From a bacterium (GTDB taxonomy: Bacteria > Acidobacteriota > Thermoanaerobaculia > Multivoradales > JAHEKO01): a stretch of 33,914 nt of DNA. A program made the position numbers and the translations under genes. The stretch is taken from positions 1 through 33,914 of the forward strand of contig JAAENP010000464.1 of assembly GCA_024224155.1 (NCBI GenBank), given 5' to 3'. Positions 25,388 to 32,921 of the stretch are shown here, piece by piece. The first letter of the stretch is position 1; every line of letters starts with the position of its first letter. A model generated the notes under the pieces. That model was not told where the DNA came from. It searched no databases and saw nothing but the letters and a program-made list of their open reading frames with translations.

Positions 25388-25919
25388 ACAGGCGCCGGTC
25401 GTGCAGACGATAGAGCTCGTTCGACCAGAACTCGATGCGCTCCGGAATGACTCGAAAACCGCCCCAAAACGGCGGCCGAGGCACCGGCCCCAGAGCATAG
25501 CGAGCCTCGAGCTTGGCCACCCGGCGCAGCAACCGGGCGCGAGACTCGAGAGGCTGGCTCTGTTTCGAGGCCCACGCACCGATCCGGCTCTGCCGGCCAC
25601 GACTCGCGAAGTAGGCGTCCGATTCCTCCTCGGTCACGCGCTTGACGTTGCCCTCGATTCTCACCTGCTGACCGATCGAGTACCAGTAGAAACAGAGTGC
25701 GGCGTGAGGATTCGAGTCGAGCTCGAGTGCCTTGCGGCTGCGGTAATTGGTGTAGAAAACGAATCCCGTCTCGCCGAATTCCTTGAGCAGCACCATGCGT
25801 ACCGAGGGCAACCCCTGATCGTTGGCGCTGGCAAGGGCGCATGCGGTTGCGTCTCCCTCTTCCAAATGCTTGGCGCGTTCGAAGAGAGCCGCGAACTCGG
25901 CGATCGGATCCTGGCTCAC
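25341..25919 (-). CDS. pdxH: Pyridoxamine/pyridoxine 5'-phosphate oxidase
   Basis: 192 residues. FMN enzyme that makes pyridoxal 5'-phosphate (PLP). Seen: LPSVRMVLLKEF (FMN-binding strand), FYTNYRSRKALELDSNPHAALCFYW (split here only by description; the signature NYRSRKA with Arg/Lys is present), QVRIEGNVKRV, QSQPLESR and the C-terminal WGGFRVIPERIEFW and RLHDR elements, all standard PdxH motifs. The start is GTG (25917-25919), which overlaps the tryptophanase stop as GTGA, so the PLP-making enzyme is coupled to a PLP-dependent enzyme. The gene's end overlaps the tail of the broken ZIP gene on the other strand. Confidence 0.95.
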   Translation of the reverse strand: MSQDPIAEFAALFERAKHLEEGDATACALASANDQGLPSVRMVLLKEFGETGFVFYTNYRSRKALELDSNPHAALCFYWYSIGQQVRIEGNVKRVTEEESDAYFASRGRQSRIGAWASKQSQPLESRARLLRRVAKLEARYALGPVPRPPFWGGFRVIPERIEFWSNELYRLHDRRLFTRRDDGWVMERLYP

Positions 25920-27307
25920 TCGGCTAACACCGGGGCGCCGACCGGCGCGAACGACGCCGAGAAGTGGCGCAGCGCCGGCGGCTGGTCGACGATTCGGAAG
26001 CCCCGAATTGACTCTCGCTCCGAGAACATCTCGACGACGACCTCGACGACATAGTCGATGTGGCTCTTGGTGTAAACGCGTCGCGGGATCGCCAGGCGCA
26101 CGAGCTCGTGCTCGGCCGGGATTTCCCCTCCGGTCGCGGGGTCTCGCCGCCCGAGCATCACCGAGCCGATCTCAACCGAGCGGATGCCCCCCGCCAGGTA
26201 CAGAGCTACGGCGAAGGCCTGCCCCGGGAACTCCGACCTCGGAATGTGGGGCAACGAGGCGGCCGCGTTGACGTAGATGGCGTGACCGCCGGGAGGTTGA
26301 ACGATCGGCACACCCGCCTCGGCGAGGTGATCGCCGAGATACTTGGTCGAGGCGTGACGGTAGCGTTGGTAGGCGGGATCGAGGGCCTCGTAGAGGCCGA
26401 CTGCGATGGCCTCCAGGTCTCGGCCGGCCAGTCCTCCGTAGGTCGGGAAGCCCTCGGTCAAGATGAGCAGCTCCTCCTCCTCCACCGACACTTCGTCGTC
26501 GTTGGTGCACAGGAAGCCGCCGATATTGGCCATGCCGTCCTTCTTCGCGCTCATCGTGCAGCCGTCGGCGTGCGAGAACATCTCTCGAGCGATATCGATC
26601 AGAGACTTGTCCTGGTAGCCCGGCTCTCGGCGCTGGATGAAGTAGGCGTTCTCGGCGAACCGGCAGGCGTCGAGGTAGAAAGGCACACCGCGCGCACGAC
26701 AGATCACCGAAGCCGCCTCGATGTTGGCCATCGAGACCGGTTGCCCACCGCCCCCGTTGTTGGTGATCGTGACCATGGCAAAGGGCACGGCGCCGGCGTT
26801 CTCTTCGAGAACCCTCTCCAGCCCTTCAAGGTCGATATTGCCTTTGAAGGGATGTACCGCCGCGAGATCGTGCGACTCGGCGCAAGGCAGATCCAGAGCG
26901 CGGCAACCGGTAGCCTCGATATTGGCTCGGGTCGTGTCGAAATGGGTGTTGTTGGGAACCACCTGACCGGACCGACAGAGCGTGGTCGCCAGGATACGCT
27001 CCGCCGCGCGGCCCTGATGCGTGGGGATGACGTGTTTGAAGCCATATATGTCTAGGACCGCCCGTTCAAAGCGACCCCAGCTCTCGCTGCCTGCATAGGA
27101 CTCGTCACCGCGCATCATCGCGGACCACTGCTCCGCGCTCATCGCGCCGGTGCCGCTGTCGGTCAGCAGGTCGATGAGAATGGCTGCCGCCGGCACCTTG
27201 AACAAGTTGTAGCCGGCCGCCTTGAGAAAGTGCTCGCGCTCGGCCCGGGTCGTCATGCGAATGGGCTCCACCGTCTTGATGCGAAAGGGCTCGATGATCG
27301 TAGACAT
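25916..27307 (-). CDS. tnaA: Tryptophanase (tryptophan indole-lyase)
   Basis: 463 residues. PLP enzyme that splits L-tryptophan to indole, pyruvate and ammonia. Seen: THQGRAAE (96-103, phosphate loop), SAKKDGMANIGG (253-264) with PLP Lys256, FAENAYF, EGFPTYGG. Choice between tryptophanase and tyrosine phenol-lyase: Asp124 (FDTTR), Ile380 (VEIGS) and His448 (LRHFS) match tryptophanase, where the phenol-lyase has Thr, Arg and Phe. PTHQGR itself is phenol-lyase-like, so the protein is somewhat divergent. ATG 27305-27307 has GGAGGAGA upstream (27310-27317). I see no tnaC-like leader peptide in the 112-bp upstream gap. Coupled to pdxH. Confidence 0.9.
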   Translation of the reverse strand: MSTIIEPFRIKTVEPIRMTTRAEREHFLKAAGYNLFKVPAAAILIDLLTDSGTGAMSAEQWSAMMRGDESYAGSESWGRFERAVLDIYGFKHVIPTHQGRAAERILATTLCRSGQVVPNNTHFDTTRANIEATGCRALDLPCAESHDLAAVHPFKGNIDLEGLERVLEENAGAVPFAMVTITNNGGGGQPVSMANIEAASVICRARGVPFYLDACRFAENAYFIQRREPGYQDKSLIDIAREMFSHADGCTMSAKKDGMANIGGFLCTNDDEVSVEEEELLILTEGFPTYGGLAGRDLEAIAVGLYEALDPAYQRYRHASTKYLGDHLAEAGVPIVQPPGGHAIYVNAAASLPHIPRSEFPGQAFAVALYLAGGIRSVEIGSVMLGRRDPATGGEIPAEHELVRLAIPRRVYTKSHIDYVVEVVVEMFSERESIRGFRIVDQPPALRHFSASFAPVGAPVLAE

Positions 27308-27368
27308 GCTTCTCCTCCGGGTGGCTCGCACCCGAAGTCATTCTGACTCTTTGGGACCGGCACCACCA

Positions 27369-27411
27369 CACCCTTGCGGAGGGTGGCCGTCGGCCCACCG
27401 GCCGGGTGGGC
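27369..27411 (-). terminator. Two tandem hairpins between the YbjQ gene and tnaA
   Basis: CACCCT/AGGGTG (27369-27385, 6 bp, 5-nt loop) and GCCCACC/GGTGGGC (27393-27411, 7 bp, 5-nt loop) lie 8 nt past the YbjQ stop in the direction of transcription. No T-tract follows, so this is a possible rather than clear terminator. Confidence 0.4.
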
Positions 27412-27419
27412 GCGTCCGG

Positions 27420-27752
27420 CTATTCGTCCAAGCCGGCGTCTTCGACCACGACCGCGGTGCCGAAAACCAGCAGCTCCGCGGCCATGGTCATCACCATCGA
27501 GGTCGAGAAGCGAACCTCGACAATGGCGTTCGCCCCCTGCTCGCGCGCCTCCGCCACCATGCGATCCAGCGCCTGCTCGCGCGCCTCCGCGAAGAGCTTG
27601 GTGTACTCGCTGATCTCACCGCCGACGATGTTGCGCAGGCCGGCCATGACGTCCTTGCCCAGGTGCCGGGCGCGGATGGTGTTGCCCCGGACCAGGCCGA
27701 GCGTTCGAACGATCTTCTTCCCCTGAATCGTTGCCGTGGTCGTCACAATCAT
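27420..27752 (-). CDS. YbjQ/UPF0145 family protein
   Basis: 110 residues, full length for the family. Seen: GLVRGNTIRARHLGKDVMAGLRNIVGGEISEYTKLF (described in parts: VRGNTIRARH and GGEISEYT) and the second half AREQGANAIVEVRFSTS, the standard YbjQ pattern. YbjQ proteins form a pentameric dodecin-like assembly of unknown role. ATG 27750-27752 overlaps the anti-sigma stop (ATGA), so it is the third gene of the sigma operon. The context suggests an envelope- or stress-related job but does not define it. Confidence 0.92.
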   Translation of the reverse strand: MIVTTTATIQGKKIVRTLGLVRGNTIRARHLGKDVMAGLRNIVGGEISEYTKLFAEAREQALDRMVAEAREQGANAIVEVRFSTSMVMTMAAELLVFGTAVVVEDAGLDE

Positions 27753-28219
27753 TTCTTCACCCTCCGGTAGCGATCGGTTTGCCTGCTTCGGAGCCGGTCG
27801 AGCACGACCGAAAGAAACAGCAGCGCGACTCCGGAAACGCCGCCGAAAATCGCCAGCTTCTCGAGAAGGCTCTGCGTGCTCTGCCAGGCTTCGCCAAGCG
27901 CGAAACCAGCCAGACCCACCGCCCAGATCACCAGCAGCAGCCACCCCACTCCGAAGGCGAGACCACTGGCCGCGTCTTTCGGCTTTTCGCTCCATTGATC
28001 GTCGGAAGGTACCTTGAACTCGCTGGTCATGGCTGCTCTCCTCATGGTCGCCAGTTCCTCCACCAATGTGCGGCAAGCGCCGCAGTCTTCCAGGTGCACT
28101 CGAACCCGCTGCTCGTCCTCCTGGGTCAGAACCTGATCCAGGTATCCGGTCAGCATCGACTCATCGAACGGCCGCCGGCACTGTGGAGAAGCTGCGCGTG
28201 TTTCCCTTGATTCAGGCAC
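27749..28219 (-). CDS. Membrane anti-sigma factor with zinc-finger (zf-HC2-like) domain
   Basis: 156 residues. Seen: His42-x3-Cys46-x2-Cys49 (HLEDCGAC), the ZAS/zf-HC2 motif of anti-sigma factors, then two membrane helices (about 89-109 and 122-141) and a basic C-terminus. Binds and silences its cognate ECF sigma factor at the membrane. GTG start 28217-28219 is chosen because GGGAGG stands 8 nt upstream; the start overlaps the sigma stop by 8 bp. Coupled on both sides (sigma upstream, YbjQ downstream). What signal releases the sigma factor is not visible. Confidence 0.92.
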   Translation of the reverse strand: MPESRETRAASPQCRRPFDESMLTGYLDQVLTQEDEQRVRVHLEDCGACRTLVEELATMRRAAMTSEFKVPSDDQWSEKPKDAASGLAFGVGWLLLVIWAVGLAGFALGEAWQSTQSLLEKLAIFGGVSGVALLFLSVVLDRLRSRQTDRYRRVKK

Positions 28220-28787
28220 TCGCGGTTCCTCCCTTTTCGAGGTAGGCGGCCCGCAACTTCTTGCGGGCCGCGTGCAAGCGCGACATCACCGTGCCCAGGG
28301 GAATCCCCAGAACCGCCGCGAGGTCTTCGTACGACAGGTCCTGGTAGTCGCGCAACACCAGAATCTCCCGATGTTTCTCGGGCAGCGTCGAGAGCGCCAG
28401 CCAAAGGCGCTCTCGGATCTCATTGGTCACCGCGTTGCGCTCGGGCCCATCCGCGCGATCGACGACCTGATGTCCGGCCTCGGGGCCCACCTCGACTGCG
28501 AGAGGCTCGCTCCTGCGCACCTTCCGCCTGCGCCATAGATCGCGGACCTGGTTGCGCACAACCGTGTACAACCAGGGGCGAACGCTCCGAGAGCGGTCGA
28601 GCCGCCCGAGGTTGCCGAACAGCCTCAGCATGGCCTCTTGAGAGACATCGAAAGCGTCCTCACGATTGCCGGTCAGTTGAAGCGCCAGAACATACGCCGC
28701 CTTGCGATGCCGCCGGGCGAGCTCCGCCCGCGCGCGGTCGTCACCCTGTTGAGCACGGCCTACCAGATCACGCTCGCCTGTTGACAT
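28212..28787 (-). CDS. ECF-family RNA polymerase sigma factor
   Basis: 191 residues from ATG 28785-28787. Seen: sigma-2 region (AYVLALQLTGNREDAFDVSQEAMLRLF in parts, then RPWLYTVVRNQVRDLWRRRK) and sigma-4 region with the helix-turn-helix (LPEKHREILVLRDYQDLSYEDLAAVLGIPLGTVMSRLHAARKKL in parts). An in-frame GTG at 28821-28823 would add 12 residues; neither start has a clear ribosome site, and the ATG gives the usual ECF length. First gene of the sigma / anti-sigma / YbjQ operon, which probably drives itself, as is common for ECF genes. Confidence 0.93.
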   Translation of the reverse strand: MSTGERDLVGRAQQGDDRARAELARRHRKAAYVLALQLTGNREDAFDVSQEAMLRLFGNLGRLDRSRSVRPWLYTVVRNQVRDLWRRRKVRRSEPLAVEVGPEAGHQVVDRADGPERNAVTNEIRERLWLALSTLPEKHREILVLRDYQDLSYEDLAAVLGIPLGTVMSRLHAARKKLRAAYLEKGGTASA

Positions 28788-28856
28788 GAGAGGTACCGAG
28801 GTCAATGCCGTCGCGCTGTTCACGCCTAGGATACGTCCGAGGGCCTCTTTCTATTC

Positions 28857-29156
28857 ATGGCCAGGTCTAGCCGGACCGAGAGCGTCTTGACGACGACCGA
28901 GTCTATCCCCCGAACGCCAAGACCTTCGAGTGCCTCCTGGCCCATGTCAGCGTCTGTCCGATCCAAAGGGCCGTTCTTGAGCAGGGTGGCGGCGCTCGAG
29001 GACTGGGACTTGGACGATTTTCAGGTCGATCAGCTCCAGGCCTACGGAGCGAACTTCCTGACGGTCGACGATGCCACGCGGTTCCTCTTCCTCGATGCCT
29101 GGTACGGCAGCTTCGACGCCAACGTCGCTCAAGCCTTCGTCAAGCTGGTCTTCTAG
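28857..29156 (+). CDS. Small hypothetical protein, possibly a gene remnant
   Basis: 99 residues, not recognised. The first 45 residues are Ser/Thr/Arg/Pro-rich and look like non-coding or another frame. The last 55 (from RVAALEDWDLDDFQVDQ) are acidic, aromatic and protein-like, ending LFLDAWYGSFDANVAQAFVKLVF (given here as one stretch only in outline). The shift in character suggests the 3' end of an older gene joined to other sequence, or a short ORF starting inside. No good ribosome site at 28857. Confidence 0.35.
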   Translation: MARSSRTESVLTTTESIPRTPRPSSASWPMSASVRSKGPFLSRVAALEDWDLDDFQVDQLQAYGANFLTVDDATRFLFLDAWYGSFDANVAQAFVKLVF

Positions 29157-29639
29157 GCTCCTCTCGGCTCCTCATCTGGGCGGCGTTCTCTGAAAGGAGG
29201 GCGCCGCCCCCTCCTGCTCGCAGCGCCGGCTCGTCCGGCACCGCTCTCGAGCAGTGGGTGCAAAGCGCACCCCCGCTCGTGCATTGCGAGCCACTCCCGG
29301 GGCGATGCAACTCTGCATGAGAAAAGGAAAAATCTAGTTGCCGAAAGCCGCCAAGTCTGGTCTACTGAGGCATCAAGCACGACAACCAGACGAAGAAGCG
29401 GCGCCGGTGGTTTCGAGAGGAATCGAGCTGGAGTCTCGGCCTTGAACTCGAGCGCCCCTCGCGCCTTCCTTTCACGCCGTTTCGAGCTACCCCTTCGGGT
29501 GGGCTCCTTCCCCCCCGCCGGCTCTGTGAGTCGCTTCACAGCGTTATGAGGCGAAGACTCCTAGTCTTTAAGTCACCGAGAAATTGGCAAGATCTTTCAC
29601 GACCGGAACGTACGAAGAACGTCAGAAAAGGAGTGCCGT
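29157..29639. other. 483-bp gene-free region upstream of the cytochrome genes
   Basis: I find no convincing gene here. It holds a strong 8-bp GC hairpin near its left end (29178-29209), a purine-rich stretch around 29321-29338 and, at its right end, the ribosome site AAAGGAG (29627-29633) of the decaheme cytochrome. A long leader or promoter region for the cytochrome-porin operon is the simplest reading. I could not assign a sigma-54 or other specific promoter motif. Confidence 0.6.
29178..29209. terminator. GC-rich hairpin after the small ORF
   Basis: GGGCGGCG (29178-29185) pairs with CGCCGCCC (29202-29209) around a 16-nt loop, starting 22 nt after the stop of the small ORF. No T-tract follows. 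Could terminate that transcript or be a structured part of the leader. Confidence 0.35.
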
Positions 29640-30554
29640 ATGACAGCTAGACGAAGACTGGCAATGGGTGCGGGGTTGGTATTGCTGCTCTCTCTCGGAG
29701 CCGGCACCGCGTTCGGCGCGCCAGAAACCGAACCCGAGATGGCCGCGAGCTACGTGGGTGGTGACATGTGCGTCGAATGCCACGACACCTACGAGGACGA
29801 CCTCGCTCAAACACAGCACGGTAAGGCGGGTTTCGCCAAGCTCTCGGAGCACGGCTGCGAGTCGTGTCATGGCCCGGGGAGCCTCCACGTCGAGGACCCC
29901 GAGGCTTACCAACCCAGAGTCTCGGATCTGAGCAAAGCCAAGCAGTCGGCCATGTGCCAGACCTGCCACGATGGCGGCAGTCAGTTCTTCTGGCAGGGCA
30001 GCGCCCATGACACTCGTGGGCTCTCCTGCACCGACTGCCACGGGATCCACGACTTCAAGTCGGAGACCGCACAGCTGAAGACCAGCTCGACCACGGAACA
30101 GTGCTTCAGCTGCCACAAGGACGTGCGAGCCGAGACCTGGAAGCGCTCGCATCATCCGATCCGCGAGGGCCAGATCGGCTGCAACGATTGCCACAACCCC
30201 CATGGCGCGCAGTCCGACAAGATGGTCAATGCGGCGTCCGTCAACGACCAGTGCTACTCGTGCCACGCCGAGAAGCGCGGACCGTTCCTCTGGGACCACG
30301 CTCCGGTGCGCGAAAGCTGCTCCAACTGCCACACGCCGCACGGCTCGAACCACTTGAAGCTGCAGAAGACTTCGGTGCCCTACAACTGCCAGCAGTGCCA
30401 CGCCAACACCCGACACCCCGGCACGATCTACGACGCGCAGACACTCGCGGATGGCACGCGACCCAGCAACCGGGACTTCAGCCGCTCGTGCCTCAACTGC
30501 CACAACGCGATTCACGGTAGCAACCATCCGTCCGGCTGGGCGCTGTACCGGTAG
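29640..30554 (+). CDS. Decaheme c-type cytochrome (DmsE/MtrA-like)
   Basis: 304 residues. Periplasmic electron carrier thought to pass electrons through a porin across the outer membrane. Seen: a signal peptide (LAMGAGLVLLLSLGAGTAFGA) and ten CxxCH heme sites: CVECH, CESCH, CQTCH, CTDCH, CFSCH, CNDCH, CYSCH, CSNCH, CQQCH and CLNCH. Ten hemes and about 300 residues match the DmsE/MtrA/PioA family. ATG 29640-29642 has AAAGGAG 6 nt upstream. The next gene, 9 nt later, is an MtrB/PioB-like porin, the usual partner. No DMSO reductase and no outer-surface cytochrome (MtrC/OmcA type) lies in the window. Confidence 0.95.
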   Translation: MTARRRLAMGAGLVLLLSLGAGTAFGAPETEPEMAASYVGGDMCVECHDTYEDDLAQTQHGKAGFAKLSEHGCESCHGPGSLHVEDPEAYQPRVSDLSKAKQSAMCQTCHDGGSQFFWQGSAHDTRGLSCTDCHGIHDFKSETAQLKTSSTTEQCFSCHKDVRAETWKRSHHPIREGQIGCNDCHNPHGAQSDKMVNAASVNDQCYSCHAEKRGPFLWDHAPVRESCSNCHTPHGSNHLKLQKTSVPYNCQQCHANTRHPGTIYDAQTLADGTRPSNRDFSRSCLNCHNAIHGSNHPSGWALYR

Positions 30555-30563
30555 AAGGGAGAC

Positions 30564-32825
30564 ATGATGATCAGAGACAACATGCGACAGGCTCTGACGA
30601 TCGTCGTTGCGTCTTTGCTGCTCTTCGCCACAGGCGCGGGAGTTGCGACGGCGGGTGACGACGACGGTTTCCGCCTCTGGGTCGAGCCACTCGACTTCTG
30701 GGTGCTCGAGAAGGATCAAGACACCAACTCTTCGAAGTTTCAGGAGTATCGCGATCTCCAGAGCGGGCTGTACGCGAATCTCAAAGCCTACGGCGAGAGC
30801 GAGGACGGCGACCGAACGCTCGCGATCCGGATGAGCGCCATCGGGCGTGACCACGCCCGCTACAACGTCGACTACGGCGTCGCCGGTAGCTACAAGGTCA
30901 ACCTCGACTACAACAAGATCCCGCATCTCTTCGGCAACGACGCCACCCTGCTCTGGAACCAGACGGCGGTCAATCGGTTTGAGCTGGCCGACTCGACCCA
31001 GCTGGCGTTGCAGGAGGCGGTGATTGCCCAGCGGGCCGGCGGGGGCTCGGTCAACTTCGGCTTTCTCGAGCCCTTGATCCGACCGTTCGTGGACGTCGCC
31101 AATCGGACCGACCTCGGTCTCCAGCGCGACCGCACGCGAGCCCGCTTCGATTTCGGCAATCTAGGCAAGTTCGCCTGGGGCTTCGAGTACAAGCACGAGA
31201 ACCGTGACGGCAGCCGTCCGATGGGTGCCGCGTTCGGCTTCAACAACGTTCAAGAGATCCCCGAGCCGATCAACTACAACACCACCGATGTCGAGTTCTC
31301 CGGCGAATTCAACGGCAAGAAGGGCGGTGCGCGCTTCGGCTATCGCAACTCCCAGTTCAAGAACACCCTCGACTCGGTGCTCTGGGACAACCCCTGGCGA
31401 GCGACCGACAGTACCAACCCCATCGCCTACCTCGGCCCCAACACGACCGACGCGGGTCCCTCTCGCGGTCTCGCCAGCCTGGCGCCGGACAACGAAGCCA
31501 ACCTGCTCTTCTTCGACGGCCGCGCGAGAGCGGGCGGCTGGTGGTTCAACGGCAGCCTGACCATGAACACCATGACCCAGAATGAGTCGCTGCTGCCCTT
31601 CACAATCAACACCGCCATTGTGGGCACCGACGAGAGCACGGGGCGCACCTTCAACGCGGCGAGCTCCGGCCTGCCGGTCAATGCGGCCGACACCGAAGTC
31701 GAAACCATGAACGTTTCCGCCAACGCGGGGACCGAGCTCGGCGACGATTTCAGCCTGACGCTACGGTATCGAACGTATGATTACGACAACTCGTCGCCGC
31801 GAGTCACCTTCCCCGGGTACGTCAGGCTCGATGCCGTTTGGGAGCCGCCGGCCCTGATCACCGTGCCCTACGACTGGACCAAGGACAATCTGGGCGCGGA
31901 GCTCGGTTGGGACGCCACCAATTCCACCCACCTGACCCTCGGCTACTTCATGGAGAGCTGGGATCGCACCTTCCGCGAGATCCACACCTCAGACGAGGAC
32001 ACCATCAAACTAACGGTCGATAGCCGCCCCAACAGCAAGGTCTCGGTGCGGGCCAGCTGGGCGACCGGCGATCGGACGACCGGCGAGTACGACGTCGAGG
32101 CCCAGGAGGTGTTCTTCGTCCATCCCGAGGGAATCAACCAGCAGCCCGGTCTGCGCAAGTTCGACGAGGCCGAGCGGGATGTCGACGACTATGACTTCTC
32201 CGTGCAGCTGTTTCCCAGGGACTCCTGGAATCTGAGCTTCGGATTGTCGGCCCGCGAAGAGGATTATCCCAACAGCGAGTTCGGCCTTCAGTCGGACGAG
32301 ATCATGAGCTACAACTTCGAGTTCGGATACGCTCCGGGCGCCCATCTCAACTGCTACGTCTTCGGCAACATGGCCGACCGCGAGGTTTTCCAGAGATCGC
32401 GGCAGTCCGGCGCAACGCTCTCGACCAATCCCCTGGACAACTGGAGCGTGCTCCTCGACGAGGACACCACGACCTGGGGCTTTGGTCTCAACTCCAAGAA
32501 CGACAATGGTTGGAGCTGGGATGCGGTGCTCAATATCTCGGACTCCGATGGCGCAGGGGACTTCACTACGCCCTCTGGTGGCCGGACAGTGGTCGACATC
32601 GACAACTACGAGGACATCGAGCTGACCAGCCTGTGGGTGAAAGCGGGCTACGAGATCACCGAGAACGCCAGCTTCGGCGTGTTCTTCTACTTCGAGGACT
32701 ACACCATCGACAGCTTCATTCTCCAAGGTATCGTTCCCTACCTGCCACAGTCGATTCTCTTGGCACCGAACGACGCCGACTACGAAGCCCACATGTTCGG
32801 AATCAACCTGAAGCTGAAGATCTAG
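30564..32825 (+). CDS. MtrB/PioB-family outer-membrane beta-barrel protein
   Basis: 753 residues. Large porin that sheathes a multiheme cytochrome. Seen: a signal peptide (ALTIVVASLLLFATGAGVATA), then alternating amphipathic strands throughout, rich in Tyr/Trp/Asn/Asp; phrases such as YNVDYGVAGSYKVNLDYNKIPH and LTLRYRTYDYDN fit MtrB/PioB strands. It ends with a terminal aromatic/hydrophobic strand (HMFGINLKLKI). The N-terminal CxxC of Shewanella MtrB is absent; only one Cys is seen in the mature protein. ATG 30567 is an alternative start, one codon later, with slightly better ribosome-site spacing (AAGGGAG at 30556-30561). Operon with the decaheme cytochrome. Confidence 0.92.
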   Translation: MMIRDNMRQALTIVVASLLLFATGAGVATAGDDDGFRLWVEPLDFWVLEKDQDTNSSKFQEYRDLQSGLYANLKAYGESEDGDRTLAIRMSAIGRDHARYNVDYGVAGSYKVNLDYNKIPHLFGNDATLLWNQTAVNRFELADSTQLALQEAVIAQRAGGGSVNFGFLEPLIRPFVDVANRTDLGLQRDRTRARFDFGNLGKFAWGFEYKHENRDGSRPMGAAFGFNNVQEIPEPINYNTTDVEFSGEFNGKKGGARFGYRNSQFKNTLDSVLWDNPWRATDSTNPIAYLGPNTTDAGPSRGLASLAPDNEANLLFFDGRARAGGWWFNGSLTMNTMTQNESLLPFTINTAIVGTDESTGRTFNAASSGLPVNAADTEVETMNVSANAGTELGDDFSLTLRYRTYDYDNSSPRVTFPGYVRLDAVWEPPALITVPYDWTKDNLGAELGWDATNSTHLTLGYFMESWDRTFREIHTSDEDTIKLTVDSRPNSKVSVRASWATGDRTTGEYDVEAQEVFFVHPEGINQQPGLRKFDEAERDVDDYDFSVQLFPRDSWNLSFGLSAREEDYPNSEFGLQSDEIMSYNFEFGYAPGAHLNCYVFGNMADREVFQRSRQSGATLSTNPLDNWSVLLDEDTTTWGFGLNSKNDNGWSWDAVLNISDSDGAGDFTTPSGGRTVVDIDNYEDIELTSLWVKAGYEITENASFGVFFYFEDYTIDSFILQGIVPYLPQSILLAPNDADYEAHMFGINLKLKI

Positions 32826-32854
32826 GCTCCTTCCTTCTGCTTCGCGGTTCAGCG

Positions 32855-32890
32855 CGGCGCCGTCCCGAAGGGGCGGCGCCGTTTTCTCTT
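32855..32890 (+). terminator. Strong rho-independent terminator of the cytochrome-porin operon
   Basis: CGGCGCCG (32855-32862) pairs with CGGCGCCG (32874-32881); inside, T-G and CCC/GGG extend the stem to 12 bp with a GAA loop. TTTTCTCTTT follows from 32882. It lies 30 nt after the porin stop. It also sits between convergent genes, though the T-tract favours the plus strand. Confidence 0.92.
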
Positions 32891-32921
32891 TGAGCAATAG
32901 AGGCCTGAGAGGCGTCGCGAG

